Part shown: positions 50,537 through 63,032 of the stretch, in pieces | How positions within the stretch are numbered: the stretch's first letter is position 1 | Layout of the letters: every line of letters starts with the position of its first letter | Assembly (NCBI GenBank): GCA_023512835.1 | Contig: CM042091.1 | Location: forward strand, 5,069,079-5,133,078 | Length of the DNA: 64,000 bases | From: Taxillus chinensis | Lineage: Eukaryota > Streptophyta > Magnoliopsida > Santalales > Loranthaceae | Direction of reading: 5' to 3' | Translations under genes and position numbers: made by a program | Notes under the pieces: model-generated | What the model saw: the letters and a program-made list of their open reading frames with translations, nothing else | Told to the model about the DNA's origin: nothing | Database searches by the model: none

Positions 50537-52232
50537 ATGTTTGGGATGAAGAGTGAAAGCAAATACGTGCCACCCCCTTATATCCCCTTGGACCAGTCTG
50601 ATTCGGAATCGGAACCTCCTCATCTGCCTGCTTCCCCCATTGTTGACGCTCCTGTGGGCCATGCAAGTGTTGTTGTTCCAGCACAATGGTCTTCTGGGAT
50701 CTGTGCTTGCTGCGATGATATGCACAGCTGTACGCAACTTCTTCCTTTCTTTTTTTCCTTTTTTTTTCCTTTGCCTTGTGATATTGATTTTTTAAAAGCA
50801 AAAAAAAGTAGGTGCGTTTTGTGCGTGTAATGTGTATTATATTTATATGCCTACATCGTAGCTGTGACTGTTATTGATGTTCTGCTAATCTCAGTTGCAA
50901 TAGTCTGCTCTATGTTGTCACCAGTATTGCTAGTTATGTTGCTGCTGGGGAAAATTCATTTATTTTAAAGGGGTTCTTCATTTTCATTTTTTTTCGTGAC
51001 CTTTTATGAGTTATTAATAGTTTTTATGTTTGATGTGTGTTGCATAAATTGAAACTAAATATTTTTGTTTTTGGTTTATTCTAAAGTTGGAAATTCTCCT
51101 CTAGGAATCCAGGCTTTTTCATTGCCTTCCGGTACTTATTTGTTGTTTGGAGTGTTTTGCATAAAATGATCAGCCACATGCGATTTAAAATGGGGGTCGA
51201 AACAAAGCCGAAGGGCTGTAATAAAGAGAGCCACATGTTATATTTCCAAGAAGTTACGGATAGAATCAATTATTATGTTATGAATTATATATGCAAATCT
51301 AGAACTCATATTGTTTCCTAAACCTATTCGTCCATCCGTGTACAGGCTGTCTAGGTCTTGTTTGCCCTTGTTATCTGTTTGGAAAGAATGCGGAGTTTCT
51401 GGGTTCTGGGACTTTCACAGGTTCATGCATGACCCATTTTATTGTGTGGGCTCTTGCAAATACTCTTTGCTGCGTGCTGACTGATGGCATCCTTTTGGGA
51501 TTTCCTGGGTGTTGTGTGGCATGCTATGCTTGTGGTTATCGGAAGACACTGAGGTCAAAGTATAATCTGCAGGTAATGTCCGAAGTATGTTTTCCTGTCT
51601 GTGAAATAAACCAATTGTCTCTGTTTGCTCATATTGTTGTGGTTTGTCATTGAGGGTTCTGACATGAACTACGTGCCATTCTAATTTTACAACCTTTTGA
51701 GCTATCCTGGCCGTCATTGACGTGCCATTCTAATTTTACACGAAAGATTGGGTCTACAGCAGTTAAAATATAAAAAGTATTACTTGTGAAGCAATTTCCC
51801 CAGTGGTGAACTAGGATTTGCTCCCACCGGAGAATTGCTTCTTTAGTTCTTATCATAAATGGGGAAATCCTACTTATTAGATCCCATTTTGTATGGGCTG
51901 ATTTTGGCTTTCTTAAAACCCTGGAAAAGGGCACATTCCAGAGTGTGAAACTTATGACTTGAGAGACTCACCCATTTACCAACCACCCTCACACCCAAAT
52001 AGCAGCATTTGCTACATTAGTGTGCTATGTATATTAACAGAACTTTCATCGGTTTGATGTGCAGGAAGCGCCTTGTGGAGATTTCTTCACTCATTTTTTT
52101 TGCCATTTGTGTGCAAATTGTCAAGAATACAGGGAGATTCAGGAGAGATTTGTGGGTCCTAATATCCCAGATCATAGAGCGGCTGTTACAGCTCCACCGT
52201 CCCAGACAATGGATTCTACTACCAACAGATAG
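50537..52232 (+). CDS. PLAC8-family (cell-number-regulator-like) protein, 195 aa
   Basis: Exons 50537-50729, 51346-51572 and 52065-52232 join in frame to 195 residues. The N terminus MFGMKSESKYVPPPYIPLDQ is proline-rich. The PLAC8 core starts at WSSGICACCDD; the exon 1/2 junction creates SCCLGLVCPCYLFGKNAEFL, the cysteine signature of the family. Two hydrophobic stretches (about 94-108 and 112-127) are followed by CYACGYRKTLRSKYNLQ, then EAPCGDFFTHFFCHLC and CQEYREIQER. Members of this family are small membrane proteins linked to organ size, Ca2+ or metal transport, but this long-N-terminus subgroup is uncharacterised as far as I recall. The frame stays open upstream without an ATG, so 50537 is chosen; M4 (50546) is the alternative. 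Converges with NOM1, about 700 bp apart. Confidence 0.93.
51671..51740 (+). repeat. Direct 21-bp repeat in PLAC8 intron 2
   Basis: The sequence acgtgccattctaattttac plus one base occurs at 51671-51691 and again at 51720-51740, 49 bp apart, with no mismatch. Confidence 0.95.
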
Positions 52233-52929
52233 TCAATAATGCCTCGCCCTAATTGCAATGTCTGGCTATGAAACTCAGAGAAACATATGTAGGAGACCAG
52301 ACTTATTCTATTGCATCCTATTGTAATTGATAATTATCAACCAATGAAAAGGTCGCTAAGATGGAAAGTGGTTTTACAATGCATAATGGCTTCAATGTTT
52401 CTGCCTTGGAAAATGCTCATTAGCAAAGTAGAACTATTGATACTCTAAAGTCTGAATATGTTGCCTTGCATGGTGCGTTGTTGTGAGAGACCACCATTTT
52501 GGGGATTTTAAGGTCTGGTATTAACTGTTTTGAATATGCTAAACCAAGCATGCTACCTAGAAAGATACATGGGCGCACGTTCATAAATAAAATAGCGTGT
52601 GAGAAGATCAACATACTTTTACAAGCCTCGATTTAGATATCAAAAATACATGTTTTCCTTGTCCGCCAGGCATTGGGCATTTGAAATAAGTAACGTTTTC
52701 GCTTTCTACAACTCTTATTATTTGCTTCTCCTTATACATAGAGTGCAGTAAAATGAAAAGTATAACAAAATTAAGGAGGGTTTTGCCCTCTATTATAACT
52801 TAACTCTTTGGAGACTGCCATTAAATCGACCGAGAACCATAACGGAAGTGCAAAATTTAACATTGCCGAAAGGAACAACAGAATTGGTATGCTGCTGCTC
52901 GCCTGCTACACGCAACAGCCTACAAGGTC

Positions 52930-53891
52930 TCACATGAGAACTCCTTCCACATTGGCGAGTGCCTTCTTTGCAACTCTAATTTTTGGGCTAATGGACTTGT
53001 TAGCGGTGCTCATAACATACATATTGATGAAAAACTCGATGCTGCTTCTAAGACTTTCAAATTCCGGAGAAACTGCAATTCTCGTAAACATGTTCCAGAC
53101 AAGCTGATCAGGATATTCAAAGAGGGCTTCAAAAAGCAAACGGAAATGCATGATACTCTTTGGCGAAAGTTGCGTAGGATCACCCAGATCCACACTTTTG
53201 AGGATGGAAAGTGAGAGGGTGAAAGAGGCAAACATCTCTGCAACAAATCTTGATAGGTGCATTAATCTCAGCAGCTGCATTGACTCCAGTTCTTTGAAAT
53301 GATCCCAAAGGCAATACTACAAAGTTGAGCAGAATAAGATACAAGAAAAGGTAATATAATAATAAATATAACGGTTTTAACCTCTAGTTATTAAATTGGC
53401 TCAAATTATAGTGTATAAGGGCATAATTAGAACAAAAAAATGTACAAGGGCAAAATTAAAAGTAGTAAGAACAAATTTGATATTTTTGCCTTTCCTAAAA
53501 TAACATTAAATGCATGGTAATCCTTTGCATTTGGTTCAAGATATTTCCAATAAAGATAATCACGTGGCATCTCATACCTATGACTAATTCCATGTTTATT
53601 GAATAATAAGTACAAAATAATTGCACAATTGTTGCCATTCGATAAGAGGTTCACTTGTGTGGCCCCAATCATGCCAAAAAAAAAATAAATAATAATAGAA
53701 ATTATAATACCAGGCATCAAAAGTACAAGAAACAATAAAGGAGGCTCAAATGAGTAAAATAAACATCGCAAAAATATTCTTCTAAAGAGTTGTCCATGCA
53801 ACAAAAGTTTTTTTAAGGCACAAAGAGGCCCTGAGGCCTATGGATGAGACAGCACACAGGCATGGGCTTTATGGACGCTTGGCACACATTG

Positions 53892-53933
<42 letters not shown>

Positions 53934-56900
53934 CCTCAATAATTTGAACTTAAATACATAACCATGCATTTATGAATTATGATGTGCAATATTTCCATTA
54001 AAACAGAAGTTTATAGTACTGAAACCAACACTTAAAGTTAAATCACACAAACCTGCAAAAATCCAGAGATAAATATATTTTAGAAAAGGTTATAATATTT
54101 GGTATGTGGAACACTTCACCAGTCCCAATTATCCAATAAAGTACATTATCTTTGACTATCTCTAACTAAATATCAGGGATACACCTTCAAAGGCAGCCTA
54201 TTTCAACCGGGTGTATATCCTGAATGGAACTGACTCGCATGTGCCAGGACAAACACAAAATATATCCTGGACTATTCACTTTTAATGCAGAGCTAAAGAA
54301 AATACCTGCAAAGTAAACTTGTGGTTTTTATCATGGCCACATAACTTGGAAGCTAGAACAGTGTAGTACTTATTGAATATTTTTTCCTGTAAGCAGCACT
54401 CCACAAGAACTCGCATGATCTCCCTATCCTGCACCATATACAAGAATCCAGTAATGCAAGATGGAAAAATAAAGAAAGAAATTTTTCAAAAGCACCAACC
54501 TGTTTCCCGGACAAATCCAACCTTAACAACTTCTCAAAAGCATCAATGTAGTCCTCGCCAGTCATGATTATGCAAAAGATTGCTCTGCGTGCATCTGTGT
54601 TCATTCTTTGTTTAGCAGCAAGCTGCAGCATCTTCTGGGCTTCAAGAACTTCCTTGTCAATCGTGGCAGCAACATCATTAACATTATTTCTCTCAGAGGT
54701 CTTATCCCCAGAACACCACCACTGACCCTTTTTGTTAGGGTCAAGCAATTTGCTCCATGTGACACCTCGAATCAATATCTCTTCTACTCTTAACTGGAAA
54801 TAAGATATCAAAATTTGTACGGAGATATGAACAAAAATATACATATAATTTCATGAGTTACACCATGACAAGTTTTGTTCCTTTCAAGGGTTCATTAGTT
54901 TCTCAAAAACTAATCACTAACGTGTTATGATAAGTTCACCCAAGAAACTGTTGCTAGAAATACACCAAGCTTCTGAAATATCACAATTTTAACCAGGCCA
55001 GAGCATAATAAATTACAAATTATATAGGACTTTTTCTCTTTTCTTTAGTCTAATAATTTCGGCCAAAATTATTCTCGTGGTTACTTAACAGAAATCTATG
55101 AGCACATGACCGACCTGACAAGTTTGTCTTTAAATTTGAGGAAGAAATTAACAATGTAAGTAAACATCAGCTATGTTAGTAAACCAACTGCTAAAATATT
55201 TGAATCTATTTAAGGGGTTGTTCACTACAAAATAAATAAATAAATAAAGAACATAAGCCCCAAACAAAAAACATAATCCGTGATAGGAGATTGGGCTGAA
55301 CTTTGAAGTGAGAACGAGATGCTGATTTGTACAAGGGGATTTAGTATAAGGCAGAAGAAAATCATGAGAGACCTTCTGTAGCCATTTTTTTATCTGAGCG
55401 TGCTGAGCAGGCTCTTCCTTGAAATTTTTCTTGTTGTTCTTGATGTCACAAATTGTCTCAAGCATAAACTCCATCTGCGCGTTTCAGACATCAGAGAACT
55501 GCAGCAAGCATATATAATTAAGAGATAAAAAATTATAAAACATACCCTTTTGTTATTTATATTTTTTTGCCCATCGCCAGAGGACTTCAGCTCATTCACA
55601 CTATTCTGAACACATTGAATAAAAAATTTCATAGCAGTAGGATCATCGCCCCTAAGTTTCATCCCACAGCCTAGTCAAATGATAAAATTTTAAGTTAGAC
55701 ATCAAGTATGTCGCAAACTCTCATACACTCGTTCCATGAATGCTGCAATTGACCCAGACCATTATAAGTTATCTACATAGTATTCTTCAATGTGAAACAC
55801 CTAAAAAAATTGCATTGGGGTCATAAGGAACACAAAAATTGGCCTGTCAGCTAAGTGCAGCAGGGAAAAAAAATTACTTGAACTTTATGATATCTATTTA
55901 ATGCAAATTAACTAAATTTAAGGCCATAACTTCAGAAACCACAACTACACAGATAATGCACAACAAAACAGAGACTTGTCCACAACTGCAGTGCAATAAA
56001 TGAGACTCACATTGTAAAATTGTCAATATAGTAGAGACATCAACCTCTGTCAACCGCTTGCTCAACATGACCAGAAAGTCATACAACAAATCGCTGAAAA
56101 ATACAGCCCAAAAACAGCATTAAGTAATTTTCTATAACATAGAACACATAGCTTGAAGGTCACACACTACAAAATGAATTACAGTGGATATCCAGAAGCA
56201 AGGGCATTATAATAATCACACTACAAAATGAATCACACTAAAAAATAATTACATCAAGCATAAAATCTGAAAACAATAGAATATCATTTATGCAGTCGCC
56301 GATTAGTTGCCTATACATGCCACATCATGTGCTATAATACAGTCCAGTCATCTCACGCGAAACCAATATAACTGGAAGTACTGAGTCAGCTTTTCAGTCA
56401 AAAGATAGTATCTTGATTTTTTTCCTCAAATGTGATACCGCCATAAGGACACTGTACTACAGCCAGTGCAGTCAAAATTTTCAACAACCAGGAGATTTAA
56501 CAGACTAAAAATCTAGTTCATACTCGAACACTTCAACAGAATTATCTAAAACCTTCTTGCAAAATAATTATATTAAACATATTAAATCAATTGCCACTAT
56601 TATTTCTTGAAAACAACAATACTTTCATTCATTATCAGAGCTATTTTGCAAAATACATCCATAGTTATGTGAGTGAAGCACCTTGAGTAGACTCCAAATT
56701 TCCATAAATAAGCAAGCAGAAGGGTCAGATTTCGCAGTGACAGATTATCTTCTTTCTGGTATTCATCCTAAAAAAAATATACACACTTTCAGTACATTCT
56801 AACAGTAGCAGATATAATCACTATGCTCACCATCAAAAAACTAAATTGGCAAGTGTACCTCAAAAGATTGGGCAAGGGAAGCAATAAGCTTTGCACTGAA

Positions 56901-59634
56901 GTCAATCCCCACCATACAAGCCAATCCTGCAACAAAAGCTGCAAAAATAGCAGCATACCTTCACCAAAACCAAAGAAAATCATCAGTGCAAATGAAAAGA
57001 AACATTAAAAAAATACCCCAATGCTAAAAATAAAACAGAAGATAACTAACATAGTAACATGATCAAAATATCAGATGTGGCAGACACTACAAAAAGTAAG
57101 AGATGCCTTGTGATCCACTAGCTACCAACAGGAAGATTAAAAGAATGCAGAAAGCTGATGCCTACAAAAAGAAGTTATGATCCAACTCCTAGAAGCCAAA
57201 CTGGGGCTTGCATTTCCCAAAAAAGTGAGTGAGCCACTATAATACTGAATAAAATGCTAAAGTAAGTGATATAATCATTCATTAAAGAAAAATAAAATTA
57301 AAGAGAAGAGGTGCCTCAAAGAATGTATACTATTTATTTCTGGTTGGTAGCAATATTGTTAATGTAATTATCTGTACTAGCTGCAAAGAGATAAGGAATC
57401 TAAGCCCTCAAAATTGAAGGCACCAGTGAGTCCTATCTCAACCATTTTCCACTGAGGTTCTAATCACAGTTTTTTTTTAATGTATGTCCTCTATCAGTAA
57501 GTGATGATTTCACCTACTTATGCATATATGAGTAAACATATGCACTAATGGGGCCAAAAAAAAGTACAATATACCCAACATCTTATGTTTGGAAGAGAAG
57601 GATCTGTGTTTTAGATTGGATATAAACTTTCTATCTGTCTTGGTTCATATAACCAATCACATTTTATTGGAATTAAGGCTTGTTAGTTGGGTTTGGTTTG
57701 GTTATACCCAACACTTAATATTCATTCAAAAGTTAACTTTCATACATCTTTGACTAACACTCTCACAACGTTATGCAGAAATTTTATTACCAGTTAAGAC
57801 AAAATTACCAGACTAATGATCATGCAAGCAAGCATCACCAACAATAAGAGGTTAGGAAGATCAATTGAAATAAATAAAGTATAGGCAAGGAGAAAACAAA
57901 ATGGACACAATGATAAAAGCAATTAACTTTTAGCCTTAAGGCCCTTAACTGTTGATTGCCACGAGGACCTCCAGAACATGATGCCAAAACCTCCTCACTG
58001 ATTATTTGAGAACCCACACTGCGAGCAACAGACTGCAAATCGATAAATTTACAAATTAACATGAAAATGTAATATCAGCAGCAGATACTTTTGTTCAACT
58101 CAATGATCTAAAAATCTGCTAACATAATATTATGTGTCCAGAAACAGAACCTATAGTTGTGCAAGCCCCTCAGGCCATCAAATACATAGTCTAATACCGT
58201 GTCACTTGTCTGCGTATTTAATATGTTTAAAACAAAAAGAATATTTTCTCTCTCCAAAAAAAGGATGTCAAGAAGTCAATAAGACAAAATGTAGAGAATC
58301 CTAAATATTGACTCTTCCGATTATAAGTACAGACCAAATGCACAATCGTCTCCCATGAGGAGGACCAAGGAAAGGTCAGCTGTACTAATTCTTGAACTCG
58401 TGATGAAGCATCAACAATTGGTCACTTGACCATCAGCTTAAAAACCTGAACAAAACTAATCTAAAGTGTGTCATCTCAATGTCTACACTATTAACTTACG
58501 AGTGGCAAAGTCACAGTATGCTTCTATTTAGCATTCATTTACTGCTCGAATAAGATATCATATACAATGACCAGAACTTATGAACTCGTAAACTTTTTAT
58601 TTAGGCTAAATAAACCAAAATGAAGGAACCGTACTGACAGAATAAAAAAGTAAAAAAGAACAGTAAACATACATGAAAAATATTGGAAATTTCCCCAGTA
58701 ACTGATTCGACATTGGATTCAGACAACCTATTCAGGAGACCTAGAAAAGGAAAAATGTCAGAGTTATCAGTATGGAACCAGGATGTCTATTAAACTGCCA
58801 TGCCATTAAAAAAGGAAGTAAAGGAAAACATTCCCACCCCGAACTTGGCGGCGAATTTGTGTATACTCTAAATCATTTTTGGGTCGAGATCTTAAGTGAG
58901 GAGCCACATATTTAGTATTTTGATTCGCTGCCAATGGTAGCCTGGATACTTTTTCTGATGGGCTCTCGAGGGCTTGAGTGGGGTCGGACAAGCCATCTGC
59001 AACCACCTCGTCCACTGCACTATCATCCAGCACCTGCCCCAAGTTTTCTTCCTCCCTGCCTTTGTTAATACCTTCCTTGGATGATTTTTTCTTTTTAGAT
59101 TTTTTCTGCTGAGCAGATGATGATGCCCTCTTTTTGCTTGAAGAGGCTGCATCAAATGCCTCCTCCCCAGCAGTTTTTCTGGTGTCTCGTTGGAATTCTT
59201 CCTCGTACTCTAGACACTCAGAATCCGAATGGGACAGGGTGAATTCCAACAATGAATTTAGACAATCCTCGGCTCCCGGTAACTTCCCACCCTTCACTTT
59301 GAGCTTCCGGGCAAGCTCCCTTTCCAGCTTCAGGTCCGCCTCGGCAGACCCAAACATGCCATTTTGCATATCCATCTCAACATACTCTTCAAACTTTGTT
59401 TTTGAATTCCCATTCTTTCTTTTAACTTTCTTCCCAGTTTTTAACCTCGGATCCTCCGAACTTGAATTCAATTTCTGAATAAAAAAACGTTATTTTACAG
59501 GTATTACTGTTTCATTAAAATTTGAGAATAACAACAACAAACAAAAACAGACTTTCTTTTCCTTCCTTTGTTTAAAATCGTACCTCTTTTCTATTTTCTC
59601 GCCGATGTTTCTTCCTCGACTTTGTTTCTAACAT
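52930..59634 (-). CDS. NOM1: Nucleolar MIF4G-domain protein (NOM1/Sgd1 type), 712 aa, 12 exons
   Basis: Coding exons, 5' to 3': 59634-59584, 59474-58838, 58740-58673, 58032-57950, 56958-56859, 56767-56682, 56093-56011, 55670-55546, 55474-55373, 54793-54500, 54428-54306 and 53316-52930. All junctions keep frame and give 712 residues. The N terminus is basic (MLETKSRKKHRRENRKE) with further Lys-rich and Glu-rich low-complexity sequence to about residue 220, consistent with nucleolar targeting. Then come KYVAPHLRSR and the MIF4G domain (about 224-415; IRRQVRGLLNRLSESNVESV, FVAGLACMVGIDFSAKLIAS). The MA3 domain begins near 512 (NTDARRAIFCIIMTGEDYID) and the end reads ALANVEGVLM. Yeast Sgd1 and human NOM1 bind eIF4A-like helicases such as Fal1/eIF4AIII and act in 18S pre-rRNA processing. 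The plant role is inferred by homology. Confidence 0.95.
53894..53932. repeat. (AT)n microsatellite in the last NOM1 intron
   Basis: An AT run of about 38 bp lies between the last two NOM1 coding exons. Confidence 0.9.
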
Positions 59635-60008
59635 TAGACACACACCCATATCAGCAATGGTGATTCTCAGCCATATTCACATATTTGAAGAAACAATGAA
59701 GTAGGGCTGTGATTTTTTGAAAAAAAAATGTAAAAAGAAAAATCAAGAGAGATAATCAAAAACTCACCCATGCTTTCTTAGCTGAGCACCAGCAGATGAA
59801 CAAACAGATTAAAAATAATAATAGTAATAATTTTTAAAAAACTAGTAACAGAGCCCAATACCGCACAACAAGTAAGAGGGTAGAGCTCGCCGCGACTGCG
59901 CGACAGACAGGGAGAGGGATGAAGAGAGCTCAAGCACTGGTAAGTAGGGACTAGGGAGGGAGACCAGAGAGAGTGGAGAGGAAGGAGCGCAATTGGAGAG
60001 AGTTGCGA

Positions 60009-60017
60009 TTAGGGTTT
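60009..60017 (-). promoter_or_regulatory. Telobox upstream of NOM1
   Basis: AAACCCTAA on the minus strand lies about 375 bp before the NOM1 start codon, next to GA-rich leader sequence (59900-60000). Teloboxes are typical of plant ribosome-biogenesis promoters, which fits a nucleolar pre-rRNA factor. Confidence 0.5.
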
Positions 60018-60029
60018 CAACAAACAGAG

Positions 60030-62990
60030 TCGCGCGGGGTCGCGCGTGTTTTTGTTTTTGTTTTTTTCTTCAAAATAAAACAAAACAGAGGCCTTTGCTA
60101 GATATTATTCAAATTGGTCCAATAATATTATAATATAATTAAATTTTAAATTTTATTTTTAAGATTTATTTGTAAGGACATGTTGAGCTTCATTTTTAAA
60201 ATTATGTCGAATTTTATATTAAATTATAATTTTAACATATTTTTATTTAGTATTATAGATAATTTATTTTAAAATGTATGTGTATTTGTTTCATGAATTT
60301 TTTTTTTTAAAAAAATCGCAAGTAATAGCAAAAAATAGATCTACTAGTACAATTAAATTTAGATTTAAATATAAAAACAATTATAAATATATTTTTAAAA
60401 CAATTTCGAGATCTATATTTTTAAAAACACTTTTAAATCTTTCATTATTTTTAAATTAGTGTGGGCCCATATTTTGGCCAATACTTTTAAAAATAATATG
60501 CCCAAATTGAGCTTAAGTGTTTTTTTTCTCAAATTTAAATTTAATTTTTGACTAGTAACAAATTTTTTTTACTTTTCATTTACTTGATCGTCTAGATCCA
60601 CCATTTTTATTTATTTACAATTTTGGTAAGATTCATATTTCAAAAATGTATTATTTTTCTTAAAACACATTTTCTTTCCTATCAATCATTGGTTTCAACA
60701 TTCAAACTTTAACATAAAAATTAAAACACATGTCAAGCTTCAAATCCTTCGTAAATAGAACTGAATTGAATGTCATATTTTGATATGTGTGTGTATTTTT
60801 TTCCTTTTTGCTCGAAACAAAAACTATTATACTTATAATTTAAATTCTAAGATTTGAAAAAATACCAGAGTTAGCAAATAAACCCTAACATATTAAAGAG
60901 AATTTGTTTTACAAAATCATAATTTAAAGTTCATCTCTAATAAAGTAAAAAAGTCATTAAATTTAAACACAATACTACAAATACATATTTAAAACTTTTA
61001 AAGTCATCGTCATTTTTTTTAATGCACTATGTATTTTATTTTAATTTGTTTATTTTTTTAAAACTCAATACATCTCATTTGTTATCATTACCTATATTAT
61101 TTTAAATAGTATTGTCATTTTCAAAAAAATATTTTTTATCCATTCAAATTATCATACTCACTCAAATGTCCATGTAAGTTATTACATACATAAAAATAAA
61201 GAATAGTACTAAAAATAAAACAATTGATTTCTGAATGTGGATACATGTTGTATAAATCATATTCTCAAACCTCATTTTGCATAATCATATGGGAGCCATT
61301 TTTATTAAAACCATAAAGGTATACCCAAATCATACGGAAAATATCATTATACAAAACCATATAGGGATGCTCTTAAGTCTAAGATTGGTTTCATTGTGAA
61401 ATTTGTAAATATTTGTCTGGGCAAATTATGTTTCGGTTCAAAACTTGATTGCATATTAGTTAAAATTTGATTTTGAAATAATAAAAGTAAGTTTGTTTTA
61501 TGATATAGTTATATATTTATTTGTAACATATATTATACTATACTATAATTTTTATCATACAACCCAACAAATTATTTTTCGTATTTATTGCAGTAAAATA
61601 GTTTACAGATCTGAGAAAAAACATTGAATTTGTTTATATGTATATATTTACGTAAATTTAAATAATTACATATATGTCTATATACTGTAATTAAAGATAA
61701 TTGCATAATATTAGTTTACATGAGTACTTTTTTTAAATGCATTGGAAAAATAATTAAATAAATTAACATTATTACAATAAAAAAATCGAAGGCAAACCAA
61801 ACACATCAGTTAAAATCGATAAATATGTTAGACTTCCAAATATTTATTTTAATAAAACAAGAAATAACATAGTAATTTAATTTATGAAAAAAGGCTATAA
61901 AATAAATAAACGAAAGAACAGGATCAAAACAGAAAGTTTCAAATTATGTGGACTACTGTTCAATTCATGAAACATCAATGGCAAAAGATATATTTTATTA
62001 ACATAAAAATGATGCCCTAACCTCTGCCTACGTAACCAGGCGCCGTTGGGACCGTCGACTTGCATTCTCTGTCAAGCAAGTTCCCGCATACCACCGATAC
62101 GGTCGGACTGCCATCATCCGACGACCAACCACTGCGCCGCCACGGTTTCGGCCGTAACCCCATGTTGCGCCTCCATCGGTAAGCACTGTCGACAACAGCC
62201 AGTGAAGCCGCCAATTTGGTCCCGTCGCTGACACTTCACAGCCCCGTCGATCGCTCTCTGACCTTACACCTCGCTGCCGACAGCCTCCACGCGACTCCCG
62301 TACTGACGCAATCTACTCCGGTGATCACCATCTGGATTTGGTCTCACATCGACGACTACCGCGGGTTGTATTACTTCATTCGAGGTATTCAAAACAATCT
62401 CCCTGTTCTTCCTTTCCCAGTCGGCAAACAAAAGGGCTTGGATGTACTACTGCTGGGTTTTTTTCTCTTAGTTACAAACAAGCGCAAAATACACATTCAT
62501 AGCCCAAGATCCCACACAACTGTAATTGGGAGTTTAATAGAAACAACAAATATCAAAGGAAAATCCCAAGTACCAGGATTGATTGTTGATCCCTGCCTGC
62601 TTACGGTCTTTGTGCTAATTATCTATTTCTAATAATGTGTTACTCCTGAGGTTGCATTGAAACCTTTGAAAAGCACGTGGATTGAAAAGTTATTCATAAC
62701 AAAATGTATTCAAATCACATTACATTTGGTAATGTTTTGTTAATATGAATTATGATGCCATTTTAACCTATTCAAAGCATTTTTTTAGTGACCCCTATTA
62801 TACTGCGCCTCTAGATTATTAACTGGTCTTTATTGAACTGTTTACATATCATTTTTATTTCTTTTCAATATTGTTTCGGTTCTTGAATGATCCATGATAT
62901 GTTTTGGCGCTACGGGGATAGTTTTTTTTTTTTTTTTTTGCATTATTTAGTAGCCTGGGTTGGAAAAATATGCTGCTAATGGTACTCTCC
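60030..62990. other. Spacer between divergent NOM1 and RRP4 genes
   Basis: Positions 60070-61990 are strongly AT-rich, with no coding sequence. A GC-rich block at 62020-62350 has open frames on both strands that match nothing I know. It could hold the RRP4 promoter and a non-coding first exon (a donor-like ATTCGAG|GTATTC lies at 62383/62384), or captured sequence in a transposon. A long T run lies near 62921-62940. Confidence 0.45.
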
Positions 62991-63032
62991 TCTCACCCAG
63001 CTGCTGATCCTGGTTCTGGGTTCCTCTCTTCG

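Noticed and set aside
62216..62632. Frame of 138 codons upstream of RRP4
   Set aside because: Not recognised, out of line with RRP4, and more likely leader or repeat sequence.
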